A stretch of DNA of 64,000 nucleotides from Cristatella mucedo (lineage: Eukaryota; Bryozoa; Phylactolaemata; Cristatellidae). Shown one piece after another: positions 35,112 through 44,575 of this stretch (its first letter is position 1; the number at the start of each line of letters is the position of its first letter). The position numbers were made by a program, and so were the translations under genes. The stretch is from contig WPIO01000005.1 in the NCBI GenBank assembly GCA_009760855.2, positions 6,538,001 through 6,602,000 of the forward strand, written 5' to 3'. Below the pieces are notes generated by a model, which saw only the letters and a program-made list of their open reading frames with translations, did no database searches and was not told where the DNA came from.

Positions 35112-36016
35112 GTATGACTGTACGAAGATTTCATTTTCTTCTGCAGTATGTGCCACCTTAGGCGATCGGTGAATGGAGAAACTTTAGGAACAGCTAACGA
35201 TGAAAATTAAAAATTCTTGCTTCTTCCACCAAACCCTCTACCCACCTGGCCTTACTCAAGGGAAGCTAATGCTCGGAGCGAGTAAATGCCCCGTATGAGT
35301 TTGCTTCGCCGTCTATGCAAAATGTCTGACATCTCCTAGATCCCCAATAGCACTGCAAGTGTTGGACCTGCCATTAATATTAGCCTAAGATTGCTAACTA
35401 TCAAAAAGATCAACACTCATTATATGACGTCCGTCTTTAGAAGAATATTAGAGTTCCTATCTTCTAACTTCTCAGCACCCGCCAAGAATAAGTAAAAAAA
35501 CTTTTCAGTGCATCTGCAGTGCATAATAAAAATTACAGATGATGACCATAAACCGTCTTGCCATTCTAAGATATCATTCGCATACCTAGCGATCAAAATG
35601 TCGATCTAGCTCATCTTTCTTCTAGCTTTCTTTTTCAGAGGATAGAAAACCAACTTCAATTTTTATTATTTGAATCAATGTGTTCCTTGATACCTGCCAT
35701 CTGCCGATTTGTTCTCAAAGTTCACCAAAATGTCTAAGAAGACTACTGTTTTAAGAGTTGAATGAATGGCACTCTCGAAGAATTAATCACTAGGTAGCAC
35801 ATTTACCTGGTGAAGCGAATGCAGAGGGTCCATTCTTTGCTTGAATCGAGGTTCCTTTTTTGCACCCAGCCTCATGGAAGGCAGCCTTCCGTCGCTCTAT
35901 ATTTAAAATGCCTGCTCTGCATGAAATTATATTGGCTAAGTTCTCAATAAAGATAGCCTAACCATGCTGAGCAAAAGCAACAGTGTTTCGAGCTACAGGT
36001 CTCCTCGCTTCTGTTG
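35112..36016. other. intron sequence, nothing recognised
   Basis: This AT-rich interval has no recognised element. It ends at the minus-strand open frame at 36295-36017. Confidence 0.3.
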
Positions 36017-36295
36017 CTACGCCTCCATGTAAATGCAGAGGCGAAATTTCTTCGCCATCATTGTTATGATGTTATAAGGTATTTCTATTTCAAAATCTCC
36101 CTGTCTATACATTATTCGGACGGTCTCTTCCCCAGTGGCCAATGAAACGTAGCTATATTCAAAATCTTTGAGCACTCTCCGAGTCGCTGTAATGTTGGGT
36201 GCATTCTGTCCTATAGTATCGTTGTCTAGTATCGCCCGGATGACGAAATTGGTTGCTCTGGTGAGAGGCATAAAATATAATTGACACTCCAACAT
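36017..36295 (-). CDS. unidentified minus-strand open frame, possible nested exon
   Basis: A 92-codon frame (to a TAG near 36017) has unusually protein-like composition. It contains ATNFVIRAILDNDTIGQNAP, then an ITATRRVLKDFEYSYVS stretch and GDFEIEIPYNIITMM. A plausible acceptor (tatgcctctcaccag) on the minus strand would start it at the A-T-N-F residues. I recognise no family. It lies antisense within an intron of the macroglobulin gene. It may be an exon of a nested gene, an old pseudogene or chance. Confidence 0.25.
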   Translation of the reverse strand: MLECQLYFMPLTRATNFVIRAILDNDTIGQNAPNITATRRVLKDFEYSYVSLATGEETVRIMYRQGDFEIEIPYNIITMMAKKFRLCIYMEA

Positions 36296-36519
36296 GATAT
36301 GACATATTTATACAATACACAAGTATAATAAAAAGGCTATTTTAGTTATTATTAAGCTGCTTACACATAGCCAAAGGACCATTTTTAATGATTCTTCGCT
36401 GATTTGAGTTCGCTTTTAGATGAAATACCGTGACCGCACTATTACTGTTATAGATCCTTCCTTCCTTTGTCGGTGACACCGTTTAGATCGTGAAAGCTAA
36501 TTCATGCTGGCTATTTTAG

Positions 36520-36757
36520 AAGAAATAATGCGGAACTGGATCTTTTGAGCTGGATTCTGCCCAAAGCTACCACTGGCTGGATGCTGCAAGCTCTCTTGAT
36601 TCACCCACTACACGGTATACATATATACCGACAACAGATGCTCTATACAAAAAAGTACTTCTCAGTTAGGCTAAGATTGCCAAGAAAAGTTAATCTTGGA
36701 GAGAAATTTCACGGACATGTTGTCCTATATGGAGTAGAGTTTCAATCAGTGATTCAG
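36520..36757 (+). CDS. A2M-like gene exon: MG7 core
   Basis: The exon begins after ggctattttag with one base and has 79 further codons, ending in phase 0 before gttagt. It reads NAELDLLSWILPKATTGWML, then ALLIHPLHGIHI and KYFSVRLRLPRKVNLGEKF. This aligns without gaps to the family signature 'v-P-d-s-I-T-x-W-x-x-x-a-x-x-l-s-x-x-x-G-l-g-i ... F-F-v-x-l-x-l-P-y-s-v-x-R-G-E', with Trp, Gly, Phe, Leu-Pro and Gly-Glu kept. It is one of the strongest pieces of the gene. Confidence 0.8.
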
Positions 36758-36949
36758 GTTAGTTTCTAAATACCATCGACGTCGCTGCATATGGCATGCA
36801 CAGCAATTGCTTAGTATCAGTAACAGCAGCAGTTCTGTCATGTCTTCCAATTTTTAGCTTAGCAGCATCGCTAAAATTAATGTATGCCAGACGAACACAC
36901 ATGCACAAAAAATCTCGCGTATGGACTGCTGGCTTCTGTTTAGACTCAG

Positions 36950-37168
36950 CTACTGGTGCACATATCGCCGCAATTGTGCATTTTGCACATTCGGGGTCAG
37001 CAGGAATGCTCAGAAAAAGAGCGAAGAATAACAGTATCACCGCTAGTTGGATCGACTGCGTCAGTAACCTACAGTTTTGTTGCCATGGTTGTCGGCCAGC
37101 ATTTTATCCGCATCGAGGCTACCACAGGAGACGGAACTGAATCGATCAATGCGACTGTGCTGGCACTG
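36950..37168 (+). CDS. A2M-like gene exon: end of MG7
   Basis: The exon has 73 codons (phase 0-0) with acceptor ctgtttagactcag and donor gtaaga. It contains LLVHISPQLCILHI, then SPLVGSTASVTYSFVAMVVG and QHFIRIEATTGDGTESINAT. This matches the closing strands of MG7: 'v-x-V-x-x-x-x-x-l-c ... v-x-p-x-x-x-x-x-v-x-f-x-v-x-a-x-x-x-G-x-x-x-i-x-v-x-A'. It splices in phase to the K-P-L-R-V exon at 38401. Confidence 0.78.
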
Positions 37169-37479
37169 GTAAGAGGGGTGAATGTGAGCACTGACAGCGA
37201 AGTGAATGTAGCCATTGTTGTTAGGGAACACACTCAATTGTAGATACATGATGCTGTCGCTGCGTTTGTTTCAGCATTTATGAACTATCCAGCAGGAAAG
37301 ACGAGCATAGAGCATGCAAAGCATTCACTAAAGTAAATTAAAAAAGTAAAACATCAATACTCTCTCATTATTTTGCGTCCAGCATAGCTGTGTTGGTATG
37401 TCAAATATATTATAAACAAACAATATCTCATCTCCAAAAAGAAGAGTTGAAACTTGCAATCTTACTACAAGTGCTACAC

Positions 37480-37615
37480 GATCTTGGTGAGCCTTACTGG
37501 CACACTGGGTAAGGTGGTTGCTTATCATGACCTAGGTCCTGACCTCGTTCCCGTGGTCGTGGTTCGAATCCTACAGTGGGCGATTCTTTATTGCAGTGGT
37601 GATGGCCGTATAGAC
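37480..37615 (+). mobile_element. tRNA-derived SINE, family 2
   Basis: A box-A-like TGGCACACTGGGTAAGGTGG lies about 50 bases before box B GGTTCGAATCC. The phrase tacagtgggcgattctttat that follows also occurs in the copies at 33.7 (minus) and 42.6 kb. No 3' partner LINE is recognised for this family. Confidence 0.65.
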
Positions 37616-38117
37616 TCTTCTGTGTCTGTACAAAAGACGCTGGTAAATCAGCTAGTATTTTCTTATACATAGTCTATGTAGATAATGCTATCCCAACTGA
37701 GTAAGTACGCGGAAGCAGGCAGAACACCGAAGCTGGTTCCCAGGATCGTGAATTTTCGTAGGCACCTGCAGTGCTCCCCAAACGCAACTGTTCTCTTCTA
37801 GGCTGGCGTTCCCTCTGCCTCACTCCCTCCCAGCCAAAACTCATCCCGTGAGTTGGCTGGAGGACAAAGCCGGCCCAGAGATAAACCACAGCCGCCAGAC
37901 CACAGCTAGGCACTGGCCAGTCCCTAGGACACAGCCACCTGCCTTTAGACCCTGGGTTGGTTTAGGGAACTACCAGTCTGCCTGCACCGGCAGTGTGCCG
38001 GCCAGACCAGTTTCTATAATTGAATCACCCACACACAAACACATAGACGCACAGAAGCAAAAACCACAGTCTCAGCTCTACTTAAATACCGCACTGCACC
38101 AAGCACAGTATGATTGA
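37616..38117. other. GC-richer intron segment, unassigned
   Basis: The segment at about 37720-38050 is richer in C and contains open frames on both strands with Pro- and Gln-rich content. No motif was recognised and no splice sites frame a conserved exon. Confidence 0.3.
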
Positions 38118-38263
38118 TGGCTCTATGGCCTTACGATAATCTTGGTCTTCCAGGAAAAAGAACTGGTATAGCTTGATCATCTTGGGCTCGAGCCCCGGGG
38201 CCTATGTGAAGCAACCAATAGAGTCAAAATTATGTTTTGCGATATAAAAATGAATTAAATAAC
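38118..38263 (+). mobile_element. tRNA-derived SINE, family 1 (diverged copy)
   Basis: The box-B-like GGGCTCGAGCCCCGGGGCC and the downstream tatgtgaagc match the family 1 consensus. The tail 'caatagagtcaaaattatgt', then 'gcgatataaaaatgaattaa', aligns with the other family 1 tails. Box A is decayed. The SINE sits just upstream of the 38401 exon. Confidence 0.55.
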
Positions 38264-38400
38264 ATATGTCTTGGTTGTTTCACCCTTGTCTAAGGACGTC
38301 CGAATGTTTGATATTCTACAAAACTGGAAGTGGCAGACTCGAATCAAGAGCTGAATATTTCATCCATCTAAAGTTCTCATTTTGCTTATAAGTTGCCTAG

Positions 38401-38464
38401 AAGCCACTTAGAGTCTATAGAGACTACAGTTTGTTCTGCAATTATTGCAATGACTTTGACTATG
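38401..38464 (+). CDS. A2M-like gene exon: start of CUB region
   Basis: This small exon follows ataagttgcctag and ends before gtaggt, with 21 codons plus one base. It reads KPLRVYRDYSLFCNYCNDFD. The K-P-L-x-V start continues the previous exon's T-V-L-A-L, matching the family's 'v-x-K-p-L-x-V' strand. It ends in phase 1, whereas the hydrophobic frame of the next candidate exon (39273) starts in phase 0. An extra exon or an alternative site is therefore involved. Confidence 0.55.
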
Positions 38465-38754
38465 GTAGGTCATCCTGAAATAGCACAGCAATTAGAGTGT
38501 GCCGATTGTGGTGCTACCTTTTGCTGCATTTTTCTGCATTTCTACTGCACCGACACACATGTAGCGACCGCTGGATATCCAATATAAATATGTTATGTAA
38601 ACACAGCTGCACTGGCAACCCAACTGTTTTGGTCATCTGTGACGCTACTCAAGTAAAGCTCAGCCACACCCGACGCCACATCCGTCTTGGTCCTAGCATT
38701 TTAGGCCAAGTCTCCCTATCCAGTCCCCCTCCTCTTGGAAGGGCGCTAGTGGCT

Positions 38755-39022
38755 GAGGCGCCCTTCTCTGTTTACCGTCAGCATGACCTGACTTCTAAAA
38801 CCTGACCTCTCTTCTCTCTAAAGCCTGACCAAAAGTGCATGCTCCACCAACCATTTCTGCATTTTAACCCCTAACCAGGTTATATATGTTAACATTAACA
38901 TGATAACATTAACCACTCGATCACGTTTCCTTTGCAGAAAATGTAAAGTGCCATGAAAAAGATTAAGTTCTCTGAGGGCTTTATACATTTATACATTTAC
39001 TGTTATTATTATTATTATAAAT
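38755..39022 (+). mobile_element. LINE family B 3' end
   Basis: The plus-strand sequence from the 'cagcatgacctgactt' region carries the 3' block with 'ttaacccctaaccaggttat', 'tttgcagaaaatgtaaagtg' and 'aagattaagttctctgaggg', then a TTA-repeat tail to 39022. There is no coding remnant. Confidence 0.65.
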
Positions 39023-39272
39023 GCAACTGGAAGAGGTAGGATATTTAGCTTTCTTGCTAGCGGTAATTTACGAGGAGCACCACCATTGCCATCTGCTTAG
39101 TAGGTTCAGATACACTACTAAGAGCTCCTAAGGACTCTTTCTCCCAAAGGGGCTCTCTTTTTAATCAATCGTTCTAGTTTTCGGCTTTAGCCAGAAAAAG
39201 TGTAATACCTATGGCTGCTGGTCACTACCGTTCACTGCATATCGGCAGCACTCGGACTAGTTATTTTCACAG

Positions 39273-39363
39273 GACCCGTTGGCTGCTCTACTGGACACAG
39301 CAATGGCAGTGACTTCAAGTCATCACAGAGACGTGACAGACTACATCACACTCCCTGGAAGTG
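39273..39363 (+). CDS. A2M-like gene exon: CUB region, frame ambiguous
   Basis: The exon follows ttattttcacag and precedes gtacgt. In phase 0-1 it reads DPLAALLDTAMAVTSSHHRD, then V-T-D-Y-I-T-L-P-G-S, which resembles the 'v-x-l-x-l-P-x-x-x-v-x-g-S' strand before the thioester domain and joins the 46557 exon in phase. In phase 2-2, which would match the previous exon, it reads GPVGCSTGHSNGSDFKSS, which lacks the hydrophobic pattern. I prefer the first. Confidence 0.4.
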
Positions 39364-39449
39364 GTACGTGTGTGTTTCTTTTAAGCATTTCAACGCTAGT
39401 TCTTATTAAAAACCGTGTATTATGGCTTCTCATTGGAACACAACTAATA

Positions 39450-40250
39450 ATAGGAATAATAATAATAATGCACTTGATAAAGCGCCCTCAGAGAACTCAA
39501 TCTCTCTCTAGGCGCTTTACATTTGCTGCAAAGGGAAATGCTATTAAATGGTGAGTAATATCATGCTTGATAAACAAACATAATGAATAACATGGTTAGG
39601 GGTGACATGCACAGGGTCAGCATGCATATGTGGTTAGTGGCAGCATGCACAGTGTCAGCACGCATAAGCACATCAAGGACGAATCACAGGGACTCACTAA
39701 ATACTGTCCTAAATAGGTGTGTTTTTAAGTTCTTTTTAAATGTGGTCAAGTGTGGGGATGTTCTGAGGCAAGTCGGGAGGGAGTTCCAGGCTTGGGGAGC
39801 ATACGAACTAAATGCACGGTCTCCAAACAATTTGAGGTTTGTACGAGGTATTTGTAGACTGTTGGATTCCGAAAAGCGAGTGGTACGATGCTTGGCCTGA
39901 TGGGGGAGTATATCTGAGAGATAGGCTCGGGCCAAAGAATGAAATGACCTAAAAGTGAGCGACAAAACTTTGAAGTCAATCCGTTGCTTGACTGGTAGCC
40001 AGTGCAGGTCGGCGAGAAGTGGTGTGATGTGGCAACTGCGACGCTCACGACAGACAAGCCTAGCTGTGGAGTTTTGCACCAGCTGCAATCGCCTGATCGC
40101 ACGTGCTGGTAGGCCAGTAAGCAGTGAGTCGCAGAAGTCGAGACGGGAACTAGGCCGTAAATACAGCACTCGTAGCATTCCTAGTCTCAGCCCGACTACC
40201 GACGAACCGATGAAGCCCTGAACCTTGATATAATGGCTAACGACTTGTTG
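39450..40250 (-). mobile_element. LINE family B copy, well preserved 3' end, antisense
   Basis: A tail of AAT repeats at 39450-39470 is followed by 'gcacttgataaagcgccctc' and the full 3' UTR. The minus-strand 192-codon frame (40262-39684) includes LDFCDSLLTGLPARAIRRLQ, LLADLHWLPVKQRIDFKVLS and PQAWNSLPTCL. It is truncated upstream in the RT C-terminal region at about 40250. It is among the youngest-looking copies in the window. Confidence 0.85.
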
Positions 40251-41869
40251 GCTCAGTACCAATACACGCAGCTATGGTGATGTCAGCAGAATACTGCAGT
40301 GACGATAGACCACCCATACTTTAACATAAGTAGACCGTATTTGACAGCGATGGCGAGTTTCTGGCATTCAACAACAGCCTTGACGTAGAATCTCTGCAAA
40401 TTTATGCGAGAAAATGTATCATTCCTTACATCAGGTAGCAAGATGGCGCACTTCCGTCAGGCAGCAAGATGGCGCAGCGTTGTCTTCAGTGATGGAATAA
40501 CTATGACTCAGCGAGGCGACTCCACACTCAGTGAGCTCCTCGTAACTCTTGAACGGTTTTAGTGGCCTTGAACACAACTGAGCTCAAATGCCGAGTCAGG
40601 AAACTCCGGTCCACAGCTGACTTTTTATTAAAAACTTCTGCTTTCATTCAGCCTTCACCTTTATTATTGCATAATTGGTTTCTAGCCTTTAAAGTTCAGG
40701 AATCACGTGAAATAAATATCGCTAGTAATCTGAGTGATATAGCAAGCAATTGTTTCACATTTGGCATAGGACCGATACGCTAGTCGTGTAATTAACAAAG
40801 TGTTTCTATGTAATCGTATATTGCTAGTGATATTCAATCATGTCTCTAACGAAAAAGTTAAATTCAGAGTGATTATTAATGACAGTTAAGTACCAGTCAC
40901 AATCTTGTTTATTACTGAGCGTAGCCCACCGGGTAAAATGCAACCCAGACATAATTAGTCAAGCTGCTACAGCCAGCAATCGATATGTCTGTGTCAACCC
41001 TTTGCCAGTCTATGCGTCAAAACGCTAGATAAATGACCGGAGTCATACAATATGCTATTAGAGATAACGCTATCCAGAGTCAGCTCTTAAAATGACCTAT
41101 TGGATATAACATGGGAATTAGGACCACTTTTGAGGGAGCGTCCACTCTGATCCAGCAACGACACAATGTGGGGCTAAAGGAAGGGAAGAGAGTACCCGCT
41201 ACCAGTGACACACTGAAGGAGCAGGAAGGCTATGGGAGCTCTGAGGGCATCATATACTGGTAAGCACTGCATATCTTTGCTCGGTAGCTCGGAATTCAAA
41301 GACGCGCTGGCTCGGTAATTGGGATCCTTTTCATGCAAGTGTGATGCTGCGTGGTTTGGATTAGGAGAATATAAGGAAGGAAGAGGAGGCATTAAGGGAT
41401 AAAAGAAAGAGACTGGAATGACGAATGGAACGAATAAAGATAGAGGGAGAGCAGGAACAACCGAAAGTCATAGCAATTTTGGATCTCGACATTGGGCAAT
41501 TGAGTAAGCACACCATTGTGAAAAAATCTATTCTCGTAAATTTAAAAGCTTGGCAAACCAAGGGTAAGCAAGCTAGAGTGAGATTTTCTGAAAAAATTGA
41601 TAGAAGCTCATCATGATCTAAAGTCTTCAAATCTTTTGTTATAAAACAGTATAACAGTATTATAAACTTAGGCTGCTCTGTTCAAGAAAAAAGGCCTTAC
41701 TGAACGTTCAACATGTACCGATGCTTTTCGCTGTGAGATGACTGCTGCATCAGACCAAGAATGTATATACGATGCCACTATATTGTCTCATTTAATGTAA
41801 GCTTTAAAAATGTAAACTTGCATGAACTAGGTATAACTCCAAATAGTGCGGGGCAATATTTTCGAGCAT
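40251..41869. other. intron sequence, nothing recognised
   Basis: A two-copy repeat of tcaggYagcaagatggcgca lies at 40431-40476. Frames at 41361-41630 on both strands are low-information and no conserved exon was found. Confidence 0.35.
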
Positions 41870-42390
41870 GCAAGTGTAGTTAGTGGCAGCATGCAGTGTC
41901 AGCACGCATGAGCACATAAAAGACGAGGCGTATGACCCTCTAATTACGGTCGTAAATAGCTGCATTTTAATTTCTTTTTAAATGTGGTTAATTCAAATGA
42001 TGTCGTGACTGAAGTCGGGAATGAGTTCCAGGATTTGGAAGCAGACGAACTAAAGGCACGATCTCCTAAGGATTTGAAGTTTGTAGGAGGTATAGGTAAA
42101 CAGCTAGATTCCGAAAAGCGTGTGGTACGATGCTTAGCCAAGCAGAGCAGTAGATCTGATAGGTAGGCTGGAGCCATAGAATTAAGACACCTAAAAGTGA
42201 GCAACGAAACCTTCAATTAGATTTGTTGCTTGACTGGTAGCCATTGCAGGTCGGCGAGAAGTGGCGTGGCAACCGTGATGCTCACGACAGACAAGCCTAG
42301 CTGCAGAGTTTTTCGCCAGCTGTAAGCGCCTGATTACTCATGCCGGTAGGCCAGCAAGCAATTAGTTAAAGATGTCAAGACGGGTTGATT
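41870..42390 (-). mobile_element. LINE family B fragment, antisense
   Basis: Minus-strand frame 42216-41944 reads LLTFRCLNSMAPAYLSDLLL, KHRTTRFSESSCLPIPPT and KSWNSFPTSVTT, the C-terminal region of family B. The 3' end near 41870 lacks the final tail. Antisense coding similarity continues to about 42380. Confidence 0.75.
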
Positions 42391-42399
42391 TCATGTACG

Positions 42400-42545
42400 C
42401 ACACGCACATGCACACGCGCACGCTTACGCGCATAAGCAAGCGCTCGCGCACGCACACACACACGCACACGCACACGCACACACACACACACACACGCAC
42501 AAACACACACACATGCACACGTACAAACTCACAAAAAAACATTCA
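42400..42545. repeat. (CA)n-rich microsatellite
   Basis: Alternating CA/CG units with a pure CA core at about 42478-42496. It creates Thr-His-rich frames. Confidence 0.95.
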
Positions 42546-42559
42546 CACACACATGCACA

Positions 42560-42668
42560 TATTTCGCCTAACCTGGACCTGAGTCCGGAGTCAAGGTGCT
42601 CGCATAGGTTTGAGTTCTGCAGTGGACAATCTTTTATTGCCCACTGCAAGCAGTGGTTATACCCGTTA
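42560..42668 (+). mobile_element. SINE family 2, 3' part
   Basis: A degenerate box B (AGGTTTGAGTTC) is followed by 'tgcagtggacaatcttttat' and 'tgcccactgcaagcagtggt', matching the 37.5-kb copy. Box A is not clear. Confidence 0.5.
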
Positions 42669-42707
42669 GAAAATCTCAGCCGCTAAGTAAAATTGATCGT
42701 TAAATAT

Positions 42708-42860
42708 ATATATATATATATAATTCATTTATATAGCGCCCCAAGATAACTTAATCTCTATTCAGGCGCTTCACATATGCCTCAGGGCTCGAGCCCACGA
42801 CCTCAGTCAGACCTTGGTCGGGGCGAGTACCTTAACCGCTAGACCAAACCAGCGCGGCTA
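42708..42860 (-). mobile_element. tRNA-derived SINE, family 1
   Basis: Read on the minus strand: 'ggtttggtctagcggttaag' (box A), box B GGGCTCGAGCCC, then 'gaagcgcctgaatagagatt', 'aagttatcttggggcgctat' and 'ataaatgaattatatatata'. The tail from AGCGCC onward aligns base for base, with few differences, to the LINE family B 3' end. Confidence 0.8.
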
Positions 42861-44399
42861 CCAGCTACAAGTTTAGTAGTAGAAATTATTCGTGTTACCT
42901 TCCGTCTAAAAATAACACTTTCGTACTAGTTCAGTTCACATGTGATGCTAGGGCAGTCATACATTGGGCATGCTTACTTAGGGTCTTAAATGGCATTCAA
43001 CAGTAAAGCACAATGTCTATATACGTGATGGCAGATATAAAAATATCTCCAGCTCGGACGAATCACAAAAATAATTACAATTAGCCTGTTCAACACATTC
43101 TCGACTCTTTCCAGCGGATTTGTCCTTCTATGTGGTCGTGCATAATGAAATTGAGCTGATAATTTGTAAGGGCATAAGCGACATACTTTTATATAGCGCC
43201 ACGTTCAACCTGTTTTTTCCTTTGCCTCATTTACCTTTGTGCTATTTGATGAGGATTACTAACCCCGGGATCTTTTCATCCCCTGCTGTGAGTCTTTTAG
43301 GTACTTTTGCATGCATGTTTCAGCATGATAATTGTGTGCTTTTGCACTTTTGCCTACGCTCGAAATTTAAGTTTTAGTCATTGGTTATTGCTTCTCTTGC
43401 TTTGAACTGTAAAGCACGTCAATGTTAATTCATATTAGGGTGCTATGTAAAATAAATATTTGCATTAATACAGCTCATTTGCCTGTAAAATAAATGAAGC
43501 AGTTGTTGTCCACAGCAGTATCATGTCAGCCGGCATGTCATTTTTAAGCGTCACTCAGGAGTAAACAATTTAACGAACCAGAAGTACTAACCACCTCATT
43601 CACTGCCACCCTAACGGTGTGTGTGCACGCGTGCGAACTTTCGCGCTCAGGCATGTGTGTGTGTGTGAGTGTCTATGAGTGTATGTGTGTTGTGTGTGTG
43701 TATGTGTGTATGAGTGTGTGTGTGTGTTTACCTCAGATGAAGCTGGTGCTAGCACAAGCGCTTTGCTCTCATCCAAACTTTTCTAAATTCATGAAATATG
43801 CAATCAAAAAATGAACAATGCAACTCTGTACAGATAACTTAAGACACTAATCATAATACAATATATCGTTAAATATTAAGATATCAGTATGCCATTACAG
43901 TGTCGTTTTCTTCCAAATGTACTAGACAAGATTGATTTAATATTTTTCATTTAGATCCATGTCAACAAAATGTCATTAAACTCAGTATGCATATGATAAT
44001 ACTTGTAGGTGTACATGTCGTCCCATTGCACCTATGGTAGGAAGAAACACACGCGTGACTGAAATACGTTCTGCTTGTCCCATTGTAATTCCAACAATTT
44101 TTTGTAGACTTGCTGAAGAGCCTGGCCTCGAAAGTATGCTTAACTACAACTTGCGAAAGTTCTCTTACCTGCTTGGCACTTATTAAATACCAAGCCACTA
44201 GAGTCAGCGATCAAATGCAGTTGGATAATACTTATTTGACTAAACTCATGAAAGGTATTTACAAGTGAGCGATTGCAGTTGCGTATACCTCTTATAAATA
44301 CTCCTATCGTCTCTAAATTTCTCAAACATGTTAATATTGCATTTAAAATGTATCCCCATATATTCAATGCCCCTATTACATGCTAGTTAGGTTTGAATT
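42861..44399. other. intron sequence with a TG microsatellite
   Basis: (TG)n-rich sequence lies at about 43655-43730. No exon or element was otherwise recognised. The minus-strand frames at 43962-44367 lack known motifs. Confidence 0.35.
43655..43730. repeat. (TG)n-rich microsatellite
   Basis: Interrupted GTGTGT tracts with GAGT and TATG interruptions. Confidence 0.9.
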
Positions 44400-44575
44400 T
44401 TTTTATAATAATAATAATAATGCACTTGATAAAGCGCCCTCAGAGAACTCAATCTCTCTCTCTAGGCGCTTTACATTTGCTGCAAAGGAAAATGCAATTT
44501 AATGGTGAGTAATATCATGCTTGATACACAAACAAAATGAATAACATGATTAGAGGTGACATGCACAGGGTGTTA
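44400..44575 (-). mobile_element. solo LINE family B 3' end, antisense
   Basis: An ATA/AAT repeat tail at 44405-44420 is followed by 'gcacttgataaagcgccctc', 'agagaactcaatctctctct', 'aggcgctttacatttgctgc' and a short piece of 3' UTR ending at about 44572. It is almost identical to the end of the 39.45-kb copy, so probably recent and strongly truncated. Confidence 0.85.

Noticed and set aside
37480-37580. Possible functional tRNA gene (good A and B boxes)
   Set aside because: No closing acceptor stem, oversized middle, and the same body follows other copies; it is a SINE.
39273-39363. P-V-G-C in the alternative frame as the thioester motif
   Set aside because: It lacks the following Gly-Glu-Gln and any hydrophobic helix, and lies too early relative to the thioester-domain helices.
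42372-42686. His/Thr-rich frames
   Set aside because: Produced by the CA/CG microsatellite.
42708-42860. Possible functional tRNA gene on the minus strand
   Set aside because: Same reasons, with a LINE-like tail shared by several copies.
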